From Streptomyces sp. CBMA29 (lineage in GTDB: Bacteria > Actinomycetota > Actinomycetes > Streptomycetales > Streptomycetaceae): DNA of 64,000 nt. Position 1 is the first letter of the stretch. Each line of letters begins with the position of its first letter. Below, in pieces: positions 54,760 to 62,420 of the stretch. The position numbers and the translations under genes are program-made. The stretch covers positions 1 through 64,000 of the forward strand of contig NZ_MECL01000088.1 of the NCBI RefSeq assembly GCF_014596445.1, in the 5' to 3' direction. Under the pieces are notes generated by a model. That model was given only the letters and a program-made list of their open reading frames with translations. It did no database searches and had not been told where the DNA came from.

Positions 54760-55200
54760 CTAGAACTCCATGGTGACCGCCGTCTTGTTGGGGTCGGTGA
54801 CCGCGTCGGGCGGATTGTCGCTGGTCTTCCCGTCACCGCTGGTCAAGGCCGTGCGGAACTGCTTGAAGGCGTCGGCGATGCCGTCCTCGGCGGTGGTGTA
54901 GTTGTACGCGGCGCCGCCGACCCCGTCGGCCAGGGCGGACAGCACTCCCTTGTGCGGGTCGTCCTCCGTGCCGAACAGCTCGGTCATGACCGACACCCAC
55001 TTCCTGTTGACCTCGTCGGCGTCCGAGGCGGCCTGGCCCTGCCAGGCGACGTGCAGTCCCTCCAACTGGCCCCGGATGGTGGTGAGGCTCGACAGGACGG
55101 TCTTGCTGAGGGTGACCAGGTCGGCGGCGTCGGACTTCAGGCCCGTCGGGGAGATGTTGAGGACGGAGGTGTCGTAGTCGGCGGTGCCGGAGTCGGCCAT
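54760..55200 (-). CDS. WXG100-like T7SS protein
   Basis: A 146-residue protein with the helix-turn-helix hairpin of WXG100 proteins: IRGQLEGLHVAWQGQAASDA, where WQG is the turn, then EVNRKWVSVMTELFG. The C-terminus is longer than in classical ESAT-6 proteins (TSDNPPDAVTDPNKTAVTME). ATG 55200 follows AAAGG by seven bases. Head of the eccC-giant toxin operon and only 60 bases from eccC, so it is likely a direct substrate or a chaperone of the giant protein. Divergent from the 207-residue gene over a shared promoter region. Confidence 0.82.
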   Translation of the reverse strand: MADSGTADYDTSVLNISPTGLKSDAADLVTLSKTVLSSLTTIRGQLEGLHVAWQGQAASDADEVNRKWVSVMTELFGTEDDPHKGVLSALADGVGGAAYNYTTAEDGIADAFKQFRTALTSGDGKTSDNPPDAVTDPNKTAVTMEF

Positions 55201-55245
55201 GACGCGCCTTTCTCGGGGAGCGGATACCGGTGCGGCACCAGCATG

Positions 55246-55274
55246 CTGACAATTCCTCATATAAGTGGTAAACC
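55246..55274 (+). promoter_or_regulatory. probable promoter of the 207-residue gene in a divergent promoter region
   Basis: CTGACA (55246-55251) and TAAACC (55269-55274) are spaced by 17 bases inside the only AT-rich patch of the area (55250-55275). The leftward WXG100-eccC operon starts from the same 147-base gap, so both directions may be co-regulated. Confidence 0.45.
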
Positions 55275-55347
55275 TGGCGGTGTCCTGCCGGGCCCGTGCG
55301 TGGCGAACCGGCCCTGCGGCCGGCGCGAGAGAGACGAGGCAGACGAC

Positions 55348-55971
55348 GTGACCGATCCGATCACCTCGAAATACGACACCACTCCGCTGCCCGATCCGCC
55401 CGCGGACGGGACGGAGACGCCCAGCCCCGACCACGACAAGAACCTCGACGGTCTGGTGCCGACCGACAAGGTCGTCTGGTCCACCCCGCCGTCCTTCAAC
55501 ACCGACCCGACGGACAGCGGTTCCGACCCCGGCTCCGGACCCGACCCGAACTCGTACGAGGCCGCGGCGGACCTGAAGATCGACCTGAGCGCGGTACGCG
55601 TCGCGGAGAAGTCGATGCTCACCGAGTCCCGCGGCGCGGTCGACCGGTACGAGGAGCTGCGCAAGCGGGTCATGGCCGTGAAGGGCCATGTCTTCGGGCA
55701 GGGCGCCCAGGACAAGAACGCGGAGGGCGAGGGCCACACCTCGCTCTCGTCCGGGTACGACCCGTCGGTGGGCAAGTCGCACGCCAACCCGTTCGCCGAG
55801 ACCGGCGAGAAATTCGGCGCGGACATGAACCCGGCCCAGGACCGCGCCCTGCTCCAGATCGGCTCCACGCTGGAGAAGCTCGGCGAGTACATCGCGCTGC
55901 TCAACCACTCGGGGCAGGTGTACGCGCACACCGACCGGGAGTCGCGCTTCCCGCCGCCGCCCGCGGGCTGA
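55348..55971 (+). CDS. unknown protein embedded in the T7SS locus on the opposite strand
   Basis: A 207-residue soluble protein from GTG 55348, with GAGG eight bases upstream. Residues 1-75 are acidic and Pro-rich (SKYDTTPLPDPPADGTETPS, SGSDPGSGPDPNSYEAA). Residues about 80-200 are helical: IDLSAVRVAEKSMLTESRGA, YEELRKRVMAVKGHVFGQGA and DRALLQIGSTLEKLGEYIAL. This helical pair could be a WXG100-like or substrate-chaperone hairpin, but there is no WxG motif. It is the only plus-strand gene of the cluster and reads away from eccC. No family is recognised. Confidence 0.72.
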   Translation: MTDPITSKYDTTPLPDPPADGTETPSPDHDKNLDGLVPTDKVVWSTPPSFNTDPTDSGSDPGSGPDPNSYEAAADLKIDLSAVRVAEKSMLTESRGAVDRYEELRKRVMAVKGHVFGQGAQDKNAEGEGHTSLSSGYDPSVGKSHANPFAETGEKFGADMNPAQDRALLQIGSTLEKLGEYIALLNHSGQVYAHTDRESRFPPPPAG

Positions 55972-56014
55972 GGACGCCGCCGCGTACCGCCCACGCGGTG
56001 CGCGGCGGCGGCGC

Positions 56015-56338
56015 TCAGCCATGGGGCCCGCCGTCGCTGAGGTTGTTCAGATTGACGTGCTCGGAGTCGTGGTAGTTGTTGTACGACGTCGTCATCCGCG
56101 AGGCGATGTCCTTGAGCAGCTCGTCCAGTTCGTGCTGGACCTTGTGGAACCACGTCATCATCGCCGCGAACGACTCGTGCGACGGGCTGGACCAGTCGGC
56201 GCCGATCTGCTTCACCTTGGCGTCGATCGAGCTCATGGTGGTGGTGATCGTGCCGGACTCGCGTTTCACCACGCCGATCGCGTCGTTCAGCGCCGCGAGG
56301 TCCGCGCGCCACTCTTCCGGGGTCGGTTGGTCCGACAT
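56015..56338 (-). CDS. WXG100-family protein
   Basis: A 107-residue small secreted-type helical hairpin: IDAKVKQIGADWSSPSHESF with a WSS turn in place of WxG, flanked by ALNDAIGVVKRESGTITTTM and FHKVQHELDELLKDIASRM. Its C-terminus (SYNNYHDSEHVNLNNLSDGG) resembles that of the 61254-61619 protein (NYKDSEQQNLNNL), so the two are related. ATG 56338. It lies between the ATPase gene and the opposite-strand unknown gene, 115 bases after the ATPase stop. Confidence 0.85.
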   Translation of the reverse strand: MSDQPTPEEWRADLAALNDAIGVVKRESGTITTTMSSIDAKVKQIGADWSSPSHESFAAMMTWFHKVQHELDELLKDIASRMTTSYNNYHDSEHVNLNNLSDGGPHG

Positions 56339-56453
56339 CCGCGGGTCACCTTCCTTTCAGCCGCTCCGAAGTCCTGTGCCGGGGTCCTGTGCCGGGTCCG
56401 CCGCCGTACGGTCCGCCCGCCGCGCGGCGGGCGTTACGGGGCCGCCCGCGCGG

Positions 56454-59240
56454 TCACGTGACGCCTCCCGGAGGGAGGTCGGCGGGCAGCAGCGTGGTGA
56501 GCAGCTCCACGTCGGCCGCCGCGAGATCGACGGCGCTCAGGTCGAGTTCGGCCACGCGGTACGCGTGCCGCTCGGTCATCCGCTGGAACACCTGCCGCGC
56601 GCTGCGCCCGTTGCCGAACTGCTCGCCGCGCGGGACGGCCGCGAAGTAGTCGTGCAGCGCGGCCACGGTCTGCGGCGCGAAGGTGTACTCGTGGTCGACG
56701 GCCTGGTGCTCGACGATCCGCACCAGCTCCTGCGAGGTGTAGTCGTCGAAGAGCAGGGTGCGGGTGAAGCGCGAGGCCAGGCCCGCGTTGGACTCCAGAA
56801 GCCGGTTCATCTCGCTCGGGTATCCGGCGACGATGACCACCACCTCGTCGCGGTGGTCCTCCATCAGCTTCACCAGTGTCGAGATGGCCTCGGAGCCGAA
56901 GTCGGTGAACTGCCCCTGCGGCACCAGGGAGTACGCCTCGTCGATGAAGAGCACCCCGCCCAGCGCGCGCCGGAAGACCGCCGTCGTCTTGGGCGCGGTG
57001 TGGCCGACGTACTCGCCGACCAGGTCGCCCCGGTCGGCCTCGACCAGGTGTCCGCGTTCGAGCAGGCCGAGCGCGGCGAGGAAGCCGCCGTACAGGCGGG
57101 CCACCGTGGTCTTGCCGGTGCCGGGATTGCCCGCGAAGACCAGGTGCCTGCTCAGCGGCGGCGCCGCGAGCCCGGCCTCCTGGCGGACCTTGACCATCTG
57201 CATGAGCTTGGTCAGCGTGACCACGTCGCGTTTGACGCTGTCCAGGCCGACCAGGCGGTCCAGTTCCACATGGAGTTCGGCGAGCTTCGCGCGGGCCGCC
57301 TCCGCGGTCGACTCGGTCTCCTCGGCGGCCTGTTCGGCCTTCTCCGCGGCCGAGCGGGGCGCTCCGGCGACGGCGGGCACCGCGACGCGCCCCTCCCCCG
57401 CCGCAGCGGGCGCGAGGGTCGGCAGCAGCGGATCGGTCGCGTCCTCGACGAGGCAGTCCTCGGCCCGCACGTCGGCCTCGTCGTCCCGCAGCAGGTCGGT
57501 GTCGGTGCCGTCCACGGTGCAGCGGCGCAGCAGGAAACGCGAGCGGGCACCGGCGTAGACGGCGGGGAAGCGGCTCTTGGTGAAGTGGCAGTCCTCGTAC
57601 AGGCCCTCGCCGCCCTCCTCCACGAACAGCGCGTTCTTCGCCGCGCCCTCGACGGTGAGGCCGCGCACGCGGGGCCGGGCCCCGGCGCGTACGACGACGC
57701 CGCTGCCGTGCGGCTCGCGTACCGCGCCGCCCTCCACGACGGCCGTGCTGCCCTCCTCCAGCAGCAGGCCCGCGGTGCCGCTGCCGGTGACGGTGACGTT
57801 CTCCAGCCGGGCGCCGGTGTCCCGGCCGACCCGGACGCCGGTCTCGCCAGAGGCGGTGATCTCGCACTCCGCGAGCAGCGGGCGGTGCGTGGTGTGCAGG
57901 TGTACGCCCTCCCGGCCGCCGGACACCCGGCAGCCGCGGACGGCCGCGTCGCCGCCCTGCACGTACACCCCGGCCAGGCCCGCGTCCGTCATCTCGCAGT
58001 CGTCCGCGAGGAGTTCGGACCGCTCGGTGACCCGCACGCCGTACTCGGGCGAGCCGGTGACGGTGCAGCCCCTGGCGTGCAGGCGGGCCCCGCCGCCGAG
58101 GTGCACGCCGGTGTACGCGGTGTCCCGTACGGTGCAGCCGGTCAGTGTCACCTCCGCCTCGGCCACCGCGTACAGGCCGTTGGCGCCGCTGCGGGCGAAG
58201 GTGGAGTCGTGCGCGGTGGCCCGGCCCGCCCCGCTGACGGCCAGCGCGGTGTCCTGGCAGTCGACGGCCCGCACGCCGGTCAGTTCCGCGGTGGCCTCGG
58301 CCGTGACCAGGACCGCGGCGCCGGTCGTGTGGTGCACATGGCAGCCGTCGAGCAGGACGGCGCTGCTGCCGTCGGCCAGTACGCCGGCGCCCTCGGTGCG
58401 GAAGATCTCGCAGTCGCGCAGCCGTACGCCCGGGGTGTCGTGGCCCGGCCGGGCGGCGGATCCGGTGGCGGGCGCGGCCGGTTCGGCGTCCTCGGAGTGG
58501 GCGAGGGGCCGGTGACCCGCGCCGGAGGCCGCGCGGGTGAGGCGGCCCGCCGTCTCGCGGACCCAGACGCCCGCGGCGCCCGTCTCGTGCAGGCGGCAGT
58601 CGCGCAGCGCCGCGGTGGCGTGTCCCTCGACCACGACGGCGGTGCCGCCGCTGCCGCGTACGTCGCAGCGGGTCAGCGTCGCGTGCGCGCCGGCCGTGAG
58701 CAGGACGCCGCGCCCGCTGGCGCCGTCCACCAGGGCGTCGGTCAGCTCGGCGCGCGCCTCGTCCTCGACCACCAGGCCGTCGCCGACGCAGCCGCCGATC
58801 GTCAGATTCTCCAGCGTGGTGCGGCTGGTGCCGGTCAGCCGGACCGCCGTGCCCTCGGCCTTCCGTACCGAACAGCCGCTCAGCAGCGGGGCGGCGGCGC
58901 CCGCGACCTCGATCCGGCCGCCGGTGATCTCGCAGTCCCGCAGCACCGGTTCACCCGCGCGCACCAGCAGCGCGGCCTCGCGGGGCACGGCGGACACGAG
59001 GGTGAAACCGCGGATCTCGGCGCGGCCCGCGTGCACGGTGACGGCCGGGCCGCGGACGGCCACCAGCCGTACGGCGCCCTTCGCGACCAGGGTGACATCC
59101 TTGTCAAGCAGCAGGCTCTCGCTGTACGTACCCGCCTGCACGGTGATGACGGCGCCGGTGTCCGCGCTCCGCACGGCCGCCGCGATGGTGCGGTGGCCGC
59201 CCCAACTGCCCGGCGCCACGCGCTGGGCGGCGGCCTTCAC
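56454..59240 (-). CDS. right-handed beta-helix / AAA+ ATPase fusion (EccA/CbxX-like)
   Basis: A 928-residue cytoplasmic protein. Residues about 1-590 are repeated right-handed parallel beta-helix coils (VEDEARAELTDALVDGASG, VLLDGCHVHHTTGAAVLVTA, YVQGGDAAVRGCRVSGGREG). A helical linker (KAEQAAEETESTAEAARAKL) at about 620-645 leads to an AAA+ domain of the CbxX/EccA type: Walker A FAGNPGTGKTTVARLYGG near 700, Walker B GVLFIDEAYSLVP, sensor IVAGYPSEMNRLL and arginine finger ASRFTRTLLFDDYT. EccA proteins normally carry TPR repeats in place of the beta helix. GTG 59240 overlaps the small upstream ORF. Probably a T7SS substrate-handling ATPase. Confidence 0.88.
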   Translation of the reverse strand: MKAAAQRVAPGSWGGHRTIAAAVRSADTGAVITVQAGTYSESLLLDKDVTLVAKGAVRLVAVRGPAVTVHAGRAEIRGFTLVSAVPREAALLVRAGEPVLRDCEITGGRIEVAGAAAPLLSGCSVRKAEGTAVRLTGTSRTTLENLTIGGCVGDGLVVEDEARAELTDALVDGASGRGVLLTAGAHATLTRCDVRGSGGTAVVVEGHATAALRDCRLHETGAAGVWVRETAGRLTRAASGAGHRPLAHSEDAEPAAPATGSAARPGHDTPGVRLRDCEIFRTEGAGVLADGSSAVLLDGCHVHHTTGAAVLVTAEATAELTGVRAVDCQDTALAVSGAGRATAHDSTFARSGANGLYAVAEAEVTLTGCTVRDTAYTGVHLGGGARLHARGCTVTGSPEYGVRVTERSELLADDCEMTDAGLAGVYVQGGDAAVRGCRVSGGREGVHLHTTHRPLLAECEITASGETGVRVGRDTGARLENVTVTGSGTAGLLLEEGSTAVVEGGAVREPHGSGVVVRAGARPRVRGLTVEGAAKNALFVEEGGEGLYEDCHFTKSRFPAVYAGARSRFLLRRCTVDGTDTDLLRDDEADVRAEDCLVEDATDPLLPTLAPAAAGEGRVAVPAVAGAPRSAAEKAEQAAEETESTAEAARAKLAELHVELDRLVGLDSVKRDVVTLTKLMQMVKVRQEAGLAAPPLSRHLVFAGNPGTGKTTVARLYGGFLAALGLLERGHLVEADRGDLVGEYVGHTAPKTTAVFRRALGGVLFIDEAYSLVPQGQFTDFGSEAISTLVKLMEDHRDEVVVIVAGYPSEMNRLLESNAGLASRFTRTLLFDDYTSQELVRIVEHQAVDHEYTFAPQTVAALHDYFAAVPRGEQFGNGRSARQVFQRMTERHAYRVAELDLSAVDLAAADVELLTTLLPADLPPGGVT

Positions 59241-59407
59241 CGGGCGCTCCCGGGGGCCGCGCGGCGGGGCTCGGGCCGCACGCGCCGCGCCCGCCCGACA
59301 ACCGGCCGCCCGACAGCCGAACGCCCGGTCACCGGCCGTTCCCTCAACGGCCGTTCCCTCAGGAGCCGTTCTGTCATCGACCGCTCGGTCGTGGGCCGCT
59401 CGGTCAC
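59237..59407 (-). CDS. 56-residue Arg-rich ORF coupled to eccD and the ATPase gene
   Basis: GTG 59407 overlaps the eccD stop by four bases (GTGA), and its own TGA overlaps the GTG start of the beta-helix ATPase in the same way. The product is strongly basic and repetitive: TERPTTERSMTERLLRERPL, RERPVTGRSAVGRPVVGRAR, then RVRPEPRRAAPGSAR. No family is recognised. The double 4-base overlap argues for translation, if only to pass ribosomes from eccD to the ATPase gene. A simple repeat-derived spacer is the alternative. Confidence 0.55.
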   Translation of the reverse strand: MTERPTTERSMTERLLRERPLRERPVTGRSAVGRPVVGRARRVRPEPRRAAPGSAR

Positions 59408-60750
59408 ATGCCGCTCCCCAGGTCGGCCAGCCAGCCGAAGAGGCCGAACACCCCGGCGGCCAGCGGTACGGCGGCCACGAACAGGACGCTGGTGACGGCC
59501 GCGGGCCAGGTCGGGCGGTCCGGCTCGATGGGCCGCAGGGCCGCGCCGAAGGCGAGGAACAGTCCGCAGGCGACCAGGACGGCGCCCACGCCGAAGGCGG
59601 CCAGCGGGCCCGCGAGCCGCGAGTCGAACGCGTACAGCGGCACCCGTACGGTCAGCGCCACAAGCCCCAGCACCCCGGCGGCCAACTGCGGTACCACCGC
59701 GCTCAGTACGCGTACGGTGGCGGCCTGGAGCAGCAGTCCGACGCTGACGCAGCCCGCCAGCACGAGGGCGTAGACGTCGTGGGACGCGCTCAGGGTGAGC
59801 AGGCCCGCCGCGAGGAACACTCCGCTCACCACGCTGAGCAGGGTGAGCAGCGCGTTGCCGCGCTGGACGACGGTGGCCACGGTCCCGTCGTCGAGCGCGG
59901 GCGCGCTGACGTCGGGTCCCGAGGGCACGAGCACCGCGATCTGGCCCGCGGCCCTGGGCAGCAGCCCGGCGGTCAGGAACAGCGCCACGGACACGACGGC
60001 GGCGGAGCCGGTCGGACCGGCGTGCGAGGCGGTCAGCGCCACGGTGAGCAGCGCGGCCACCAGCGTGAGCAGGGTGAGCACCACGGTGGCGGGCGACGGC
60101 AGCGCGACCAGCCCGATCACCGCACCGAGCACGGCGAAGACGGAGACGAGTACGGGAGTGGCGACCGGGCCGTGCACCGGTCCGTCCAGGCCGACGCAGG
60201 CCAGCAGCGGGACGGTGGCGAGCGCGAAGAACTGCCGTACGGCGCGCGGCAGCGGCCAGTTCTTGCGCTCCGCGTACCAGGCGAGCAGGGCCGAGCAGAG
60301 CGCGGCGAGCGCGAACAGCGCCGCCCACGGGCCGGTCGGCCGCAGCGCGCCGAGCCAGGCCGCCGCGGCGACCATGAAGACCAGACCCGCGCCCACGACG
60401 CACTGGGCGCGGCGGCGCGCGCTCCACAGGCCGCCGTCGTCCTGGGCGTTGGCGACCTGCTCGTCCAGGTCGGTGACGGTCAACTCGCCCAGTTCCGCCG
60501 CCCGCTGGTCGCGCAGGTACAAGGTGGCGCCGTCCACGATGCCCGCCGCCGACAGCGAGTCGCCGGGGGCCATCGGAGCGCCGCCCGACTCGGCGAGCGA
60601 CCAGACCGGCGGCAGCGCCTCGGACTCGGACTGCCCGCACAGGGAGGCGAGTCGGGGAACGTACTCGGCGATCGGGGCCTGCGCCGGAAGCGCGAGGTCG
60701 ATCCGCCTGCGTTCGCCGATCACGGTAACCCGGCAGCGTTCATCGGGCAC
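59404..60750 (-). CDS. eccD: type VII secretion integral membrane protein EccD
   Basis: Forms the membrane pore part of T7SS. The 448-residue product has an N-terminal ubiquitin-like domain (CRVTVIGERRRIDLALPAQA, VDGATLYLRDQ; about 1-85) and eleven or so hydrophobic helices from residue 120 (VVGAGLVFMVAAAAWLGAL, VLVSVFAVLGAVIGLVAL, ATVVLTLLTLVAALLTVAL) to the end. This is the fold of YukD-fused EccD proteins. ATG 60750. Its stop overlaps the Arg-rich ORF. It lies downstream of two WXG100 genes on the same strand, as in many ESX loci. Confidence 0.92.
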   Translation of the reverse strand: MPDERCRVTVIGERRRIDLALPAQAPIAEYVPRLASLCGQSESEALPPVWSLAESGGAPMAPGDSLSAAGIVDGATLYLRDQRAAELGELTVTDLDEQVANAQDDGGLWSARRRAQCVVGAGLVFMVAAAAWLGALRPTGPWAALFALAALCSALLAWYAERKNWPLPRAVRQFFALATVPLLACVGLDGPVHGPVATPVLVSVFAVLGAVIGLVALPSPATVVLTLLTLVAALLTVALTASHAGPTGSAAVVSVALFLTAGLLPRAAGQIAVLVPSGPDVSAPALDDGTVATVVQRGNALLTLLSVVSGVFLAAGLLTLSASHDVYALVLAGCVSVGLLLQAATVRVLSAVVPQLAAGVLGLVALTVRVPLYAFDSRLAGPLAAFGVGAVLVACGLFLAFGAALRPIEPDRPTWPAAVTSVLFVAAVPLAAGVFGLFGWLADLGSGM

Positions 60751-60911
60751 GGATGTTTCCTTCGGTGTCGGACCTCACAGCCGCGCGTCCGCGGGCCGCG
60801 GTGGGTCGGTGCCGCCGTGTTCGGAGACGCCGACGTCAAAGACGGCGTTCGGCGGCGTCTGGTTTCGGTGGCGTGTGGTTTTTGTGACGCGTGGTTTCGG
60901 TGGTTCCGGTC

Positions 60912-61226
60912 TCAGTGGCGCCAGGTGGAGATGTTGGACCACTCGGCGTCACTGTAATTGCTCCAGTTCACATGCATCGCCTGGGCGATGCGGCCGAGCA
61001 CGCCGTCGGGCCCGAACAGGCCGTCGGCCGCCAGGTCCCACTCGTTCTGCATGTCCTGGTAGTAGGTGGCGGCCTGGCTCTCCCGCCACGCCTCCACCAT
61101 CGGCGCCAACTGCGACTTCAGCGACTGGAGTTCGCCGGAGATCTCCCCGGCCCTGGCGTTGATCACGCCGCCCGCCGCCGCCAGTCCTTCACCGACGTAG
61201 ATCGGCGTGCCGTCGATATCGGCCAT
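60912..61226 (-). CDS. WXG100-family protein
   Basis: A 104-residue ESAT-6-like protein: EISGELQSLKSQLAPMVEAW then RESQAATYYQDMQNEW, with WRE at the turn instead of WxG. It ends NWSNYSDAEWSNISTWRH. ATG 61226 follows GAGGAG by six bases. It stands 27 bases after its upstream WXG100 neighbour, the classical tandem EsxA/EsxB arrangement; such pairs usually form a heterodimer that is exported together. Confidence 0.9.
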   Translation of the reverse strand: MADIDGTPIYVGEGLAAAGGVINARAGEISGELQSLKSQLAPMVEAWRESQAATYYQDMQNEWDLAADGLFGPDGVLGRIAQAMHVNWSNYSDAEWSNISTWRH

Positions 61227-61253
61227 GAATCGCTCCTCGTGGTGCGGCCCGGA

Positions 61254-61619
61254 TCAGTTGAAGTTGGTGCCGGACGGTGCCTTCGGCAGGTCCTCGCCCA
61301 GCGCGGCGAGGTTGTTGAGGTTCTGCTGCTCGGAGTCCTTGTAGTTCACGTAGTTGCCCTGGAGGCCCTTGGAGATTCCCTCCAGGGCGTCGTGCAGCAT
61401 CCGCGCGTAGACGTCGTACTCCGCCATCAGCGTCTGGAACTGGTTGTGGGCGATGCCCTGCCAACTCGCTTCCAGACTGCTCACATACGTCTTCAGCTCC
61501 GCCAACTGCCCGGCGATCTCGCTCGCCGTGGACATCGTGTTGCTGGAGGCGGTGGCCAGGTACTCGGGTGTGACCCGGTACGTGACACCACCGACGCTCA
61601 CAGAAGGCTGGTCAGCCAT
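61254..61619 (-). CDS. WXG100-family protein
   Basis: A 121-residue ESAT-6-like protein: IAGQLAELKTYVSSLEASWQ then GIAHNQFQTLMAEYDVYARM, with the WQG turn. The C-terminus (NYKDSEQQNLNNLAALGEDL) extends beyond the hairpin. ATG 61619 is favoured by GGAAGGG upstream; longer starts in the frame read into non-conserved sequence. First gene of the leftward T7SS operon. Confidence 0.9.
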   Translation of the reverse strand: MADQPSVSVGGVTYRVTPEYLATASSNTMSTASEIAGQLAELKTYVSSLEASWQGIAHNQFQTLMAEYDVYARMLHDALEGISKGLQGNYVNYKDSEQQNLNNLAALGEDLPKAPSGTNFN

Positions 61620-61747
61620 GGAATCCGCCCTTCCTCGCCCGATACCCCGGCAGTCAAACACCGTTTGGGCCCGGTCCGGGCCTCACGAGCCGCAGTGAGC
61701 AGAGTCTGAGCACGATCTGAACGCGTCAGGAGCGGGGGCCGAGCCGG

Positions 61748-62275
61748 TCAGTCGGGGAGGTGGCGGGAGAAGCGGGCGTGGATGGTCTGGCGGCTGGTGC
61801 CGAAGGCGCGGCCGATGGCTTCCCAGGAGACGAGGGAGCGGCGGGCGGCCCGGACGGCTTCGCGGCTGAGCGCGGGGGCGGTCTCTTCGACGCGGGCGAC
61901 GACGCGCAGCGCGGTGAGGGGCTGGTCGCGGGAGAGTTCCTCGACGCGCCGCCGCAGGGCGGCGAGCATCTGCTCGATGTCATGGGGGACGGCGCCTTCG
62001 GTCGCGGTGACGTGGTAATCCCAGTCGGCCATCGGCCCGGTGCGGGAGTCGTTGCCTTCGGTGGCGTCGTCGTCGCCCCGGATGATGGGGTGGGTCTCGG
62101 CGCCGCGCCAGCCGCACTCGCAGGCGCCCTTGACGCCGATCGCGCGGGGGCCGTCGGCTCCGTTGTACGACCACCAGGGCTTACGGCCCTCGGGCGGCAC
62201 CGCCGGTTCCGCGCCGTCGGCCAACACCGCGGTCACATAACCGGTGTGGCGCCGGGTCTCGTCCACCCACTCCAT
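61748..62275 (-). CDS. small HTH-like protein with a Cys-containing N-terminal part
   Basis: A 175-residue soluble protein from ATG 62275. The middle contains KGACECGWRGAETHPI, a possible metal site, and the C-terminus SLVSWEAIGRAFGTSRQTIH with ARFSRHLP is a clear helix-turn-helix like that of sigma-70 region 4 or small Streptomyces regulators. A helical stretch MLAALRRRVEELSRDQPLTA lies between. Proteins of this design are common in Streptomyces but unnamed. It ends about 130 bases before the T7SS operon start and could regulate it, which is only suggested by position. Confidence 0.7.
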   Translation of the reverse strand: MEWVDETRRHTGYVTAVLADGAEPAVPPEGRKPWWSYNGADGPRAIGVKGACECGWRGAETHPIIRGDDDATEGNDSRTGPMADWDYHVTATEGAVPHDIEQMLAALRRRVEELSRDQPLTALRVVARVEETAPALSREAVRAARRSLVSWEAIGRAFGTSRQTIHARFSRHLPD

Positions 62276-62420
62276 GGCTCAGCCCTCTCCGCACCGGGAA
62301 AAACGTTCCTCAAGGGTCCCTGACAACGGGTTCGCGTGTCAAAGAAATTTGACAAGCTTGACCCTCGCGGGCGCCCGGCGCCGACAGGGCCGTTCGTGAT
62401 CCGCCGGGAGCGCGCAGGGC

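Noticed and set aside
50341..55971. Very long plus-strand open frame across eccC (1876 codons)
   Set aside because: Only its last 208 codons are used, by the gene at 55348-55971. The rest lies antisense to eccC, has no domain and arises from GC-biased codons in the opposite strand.
56076..59495. 1139-codon plus-strand frame opposite the beta-helix ATPase
   Set aside because: Antisense shadow; the minus-strand frame has Walker motifs and coupled overlaps.
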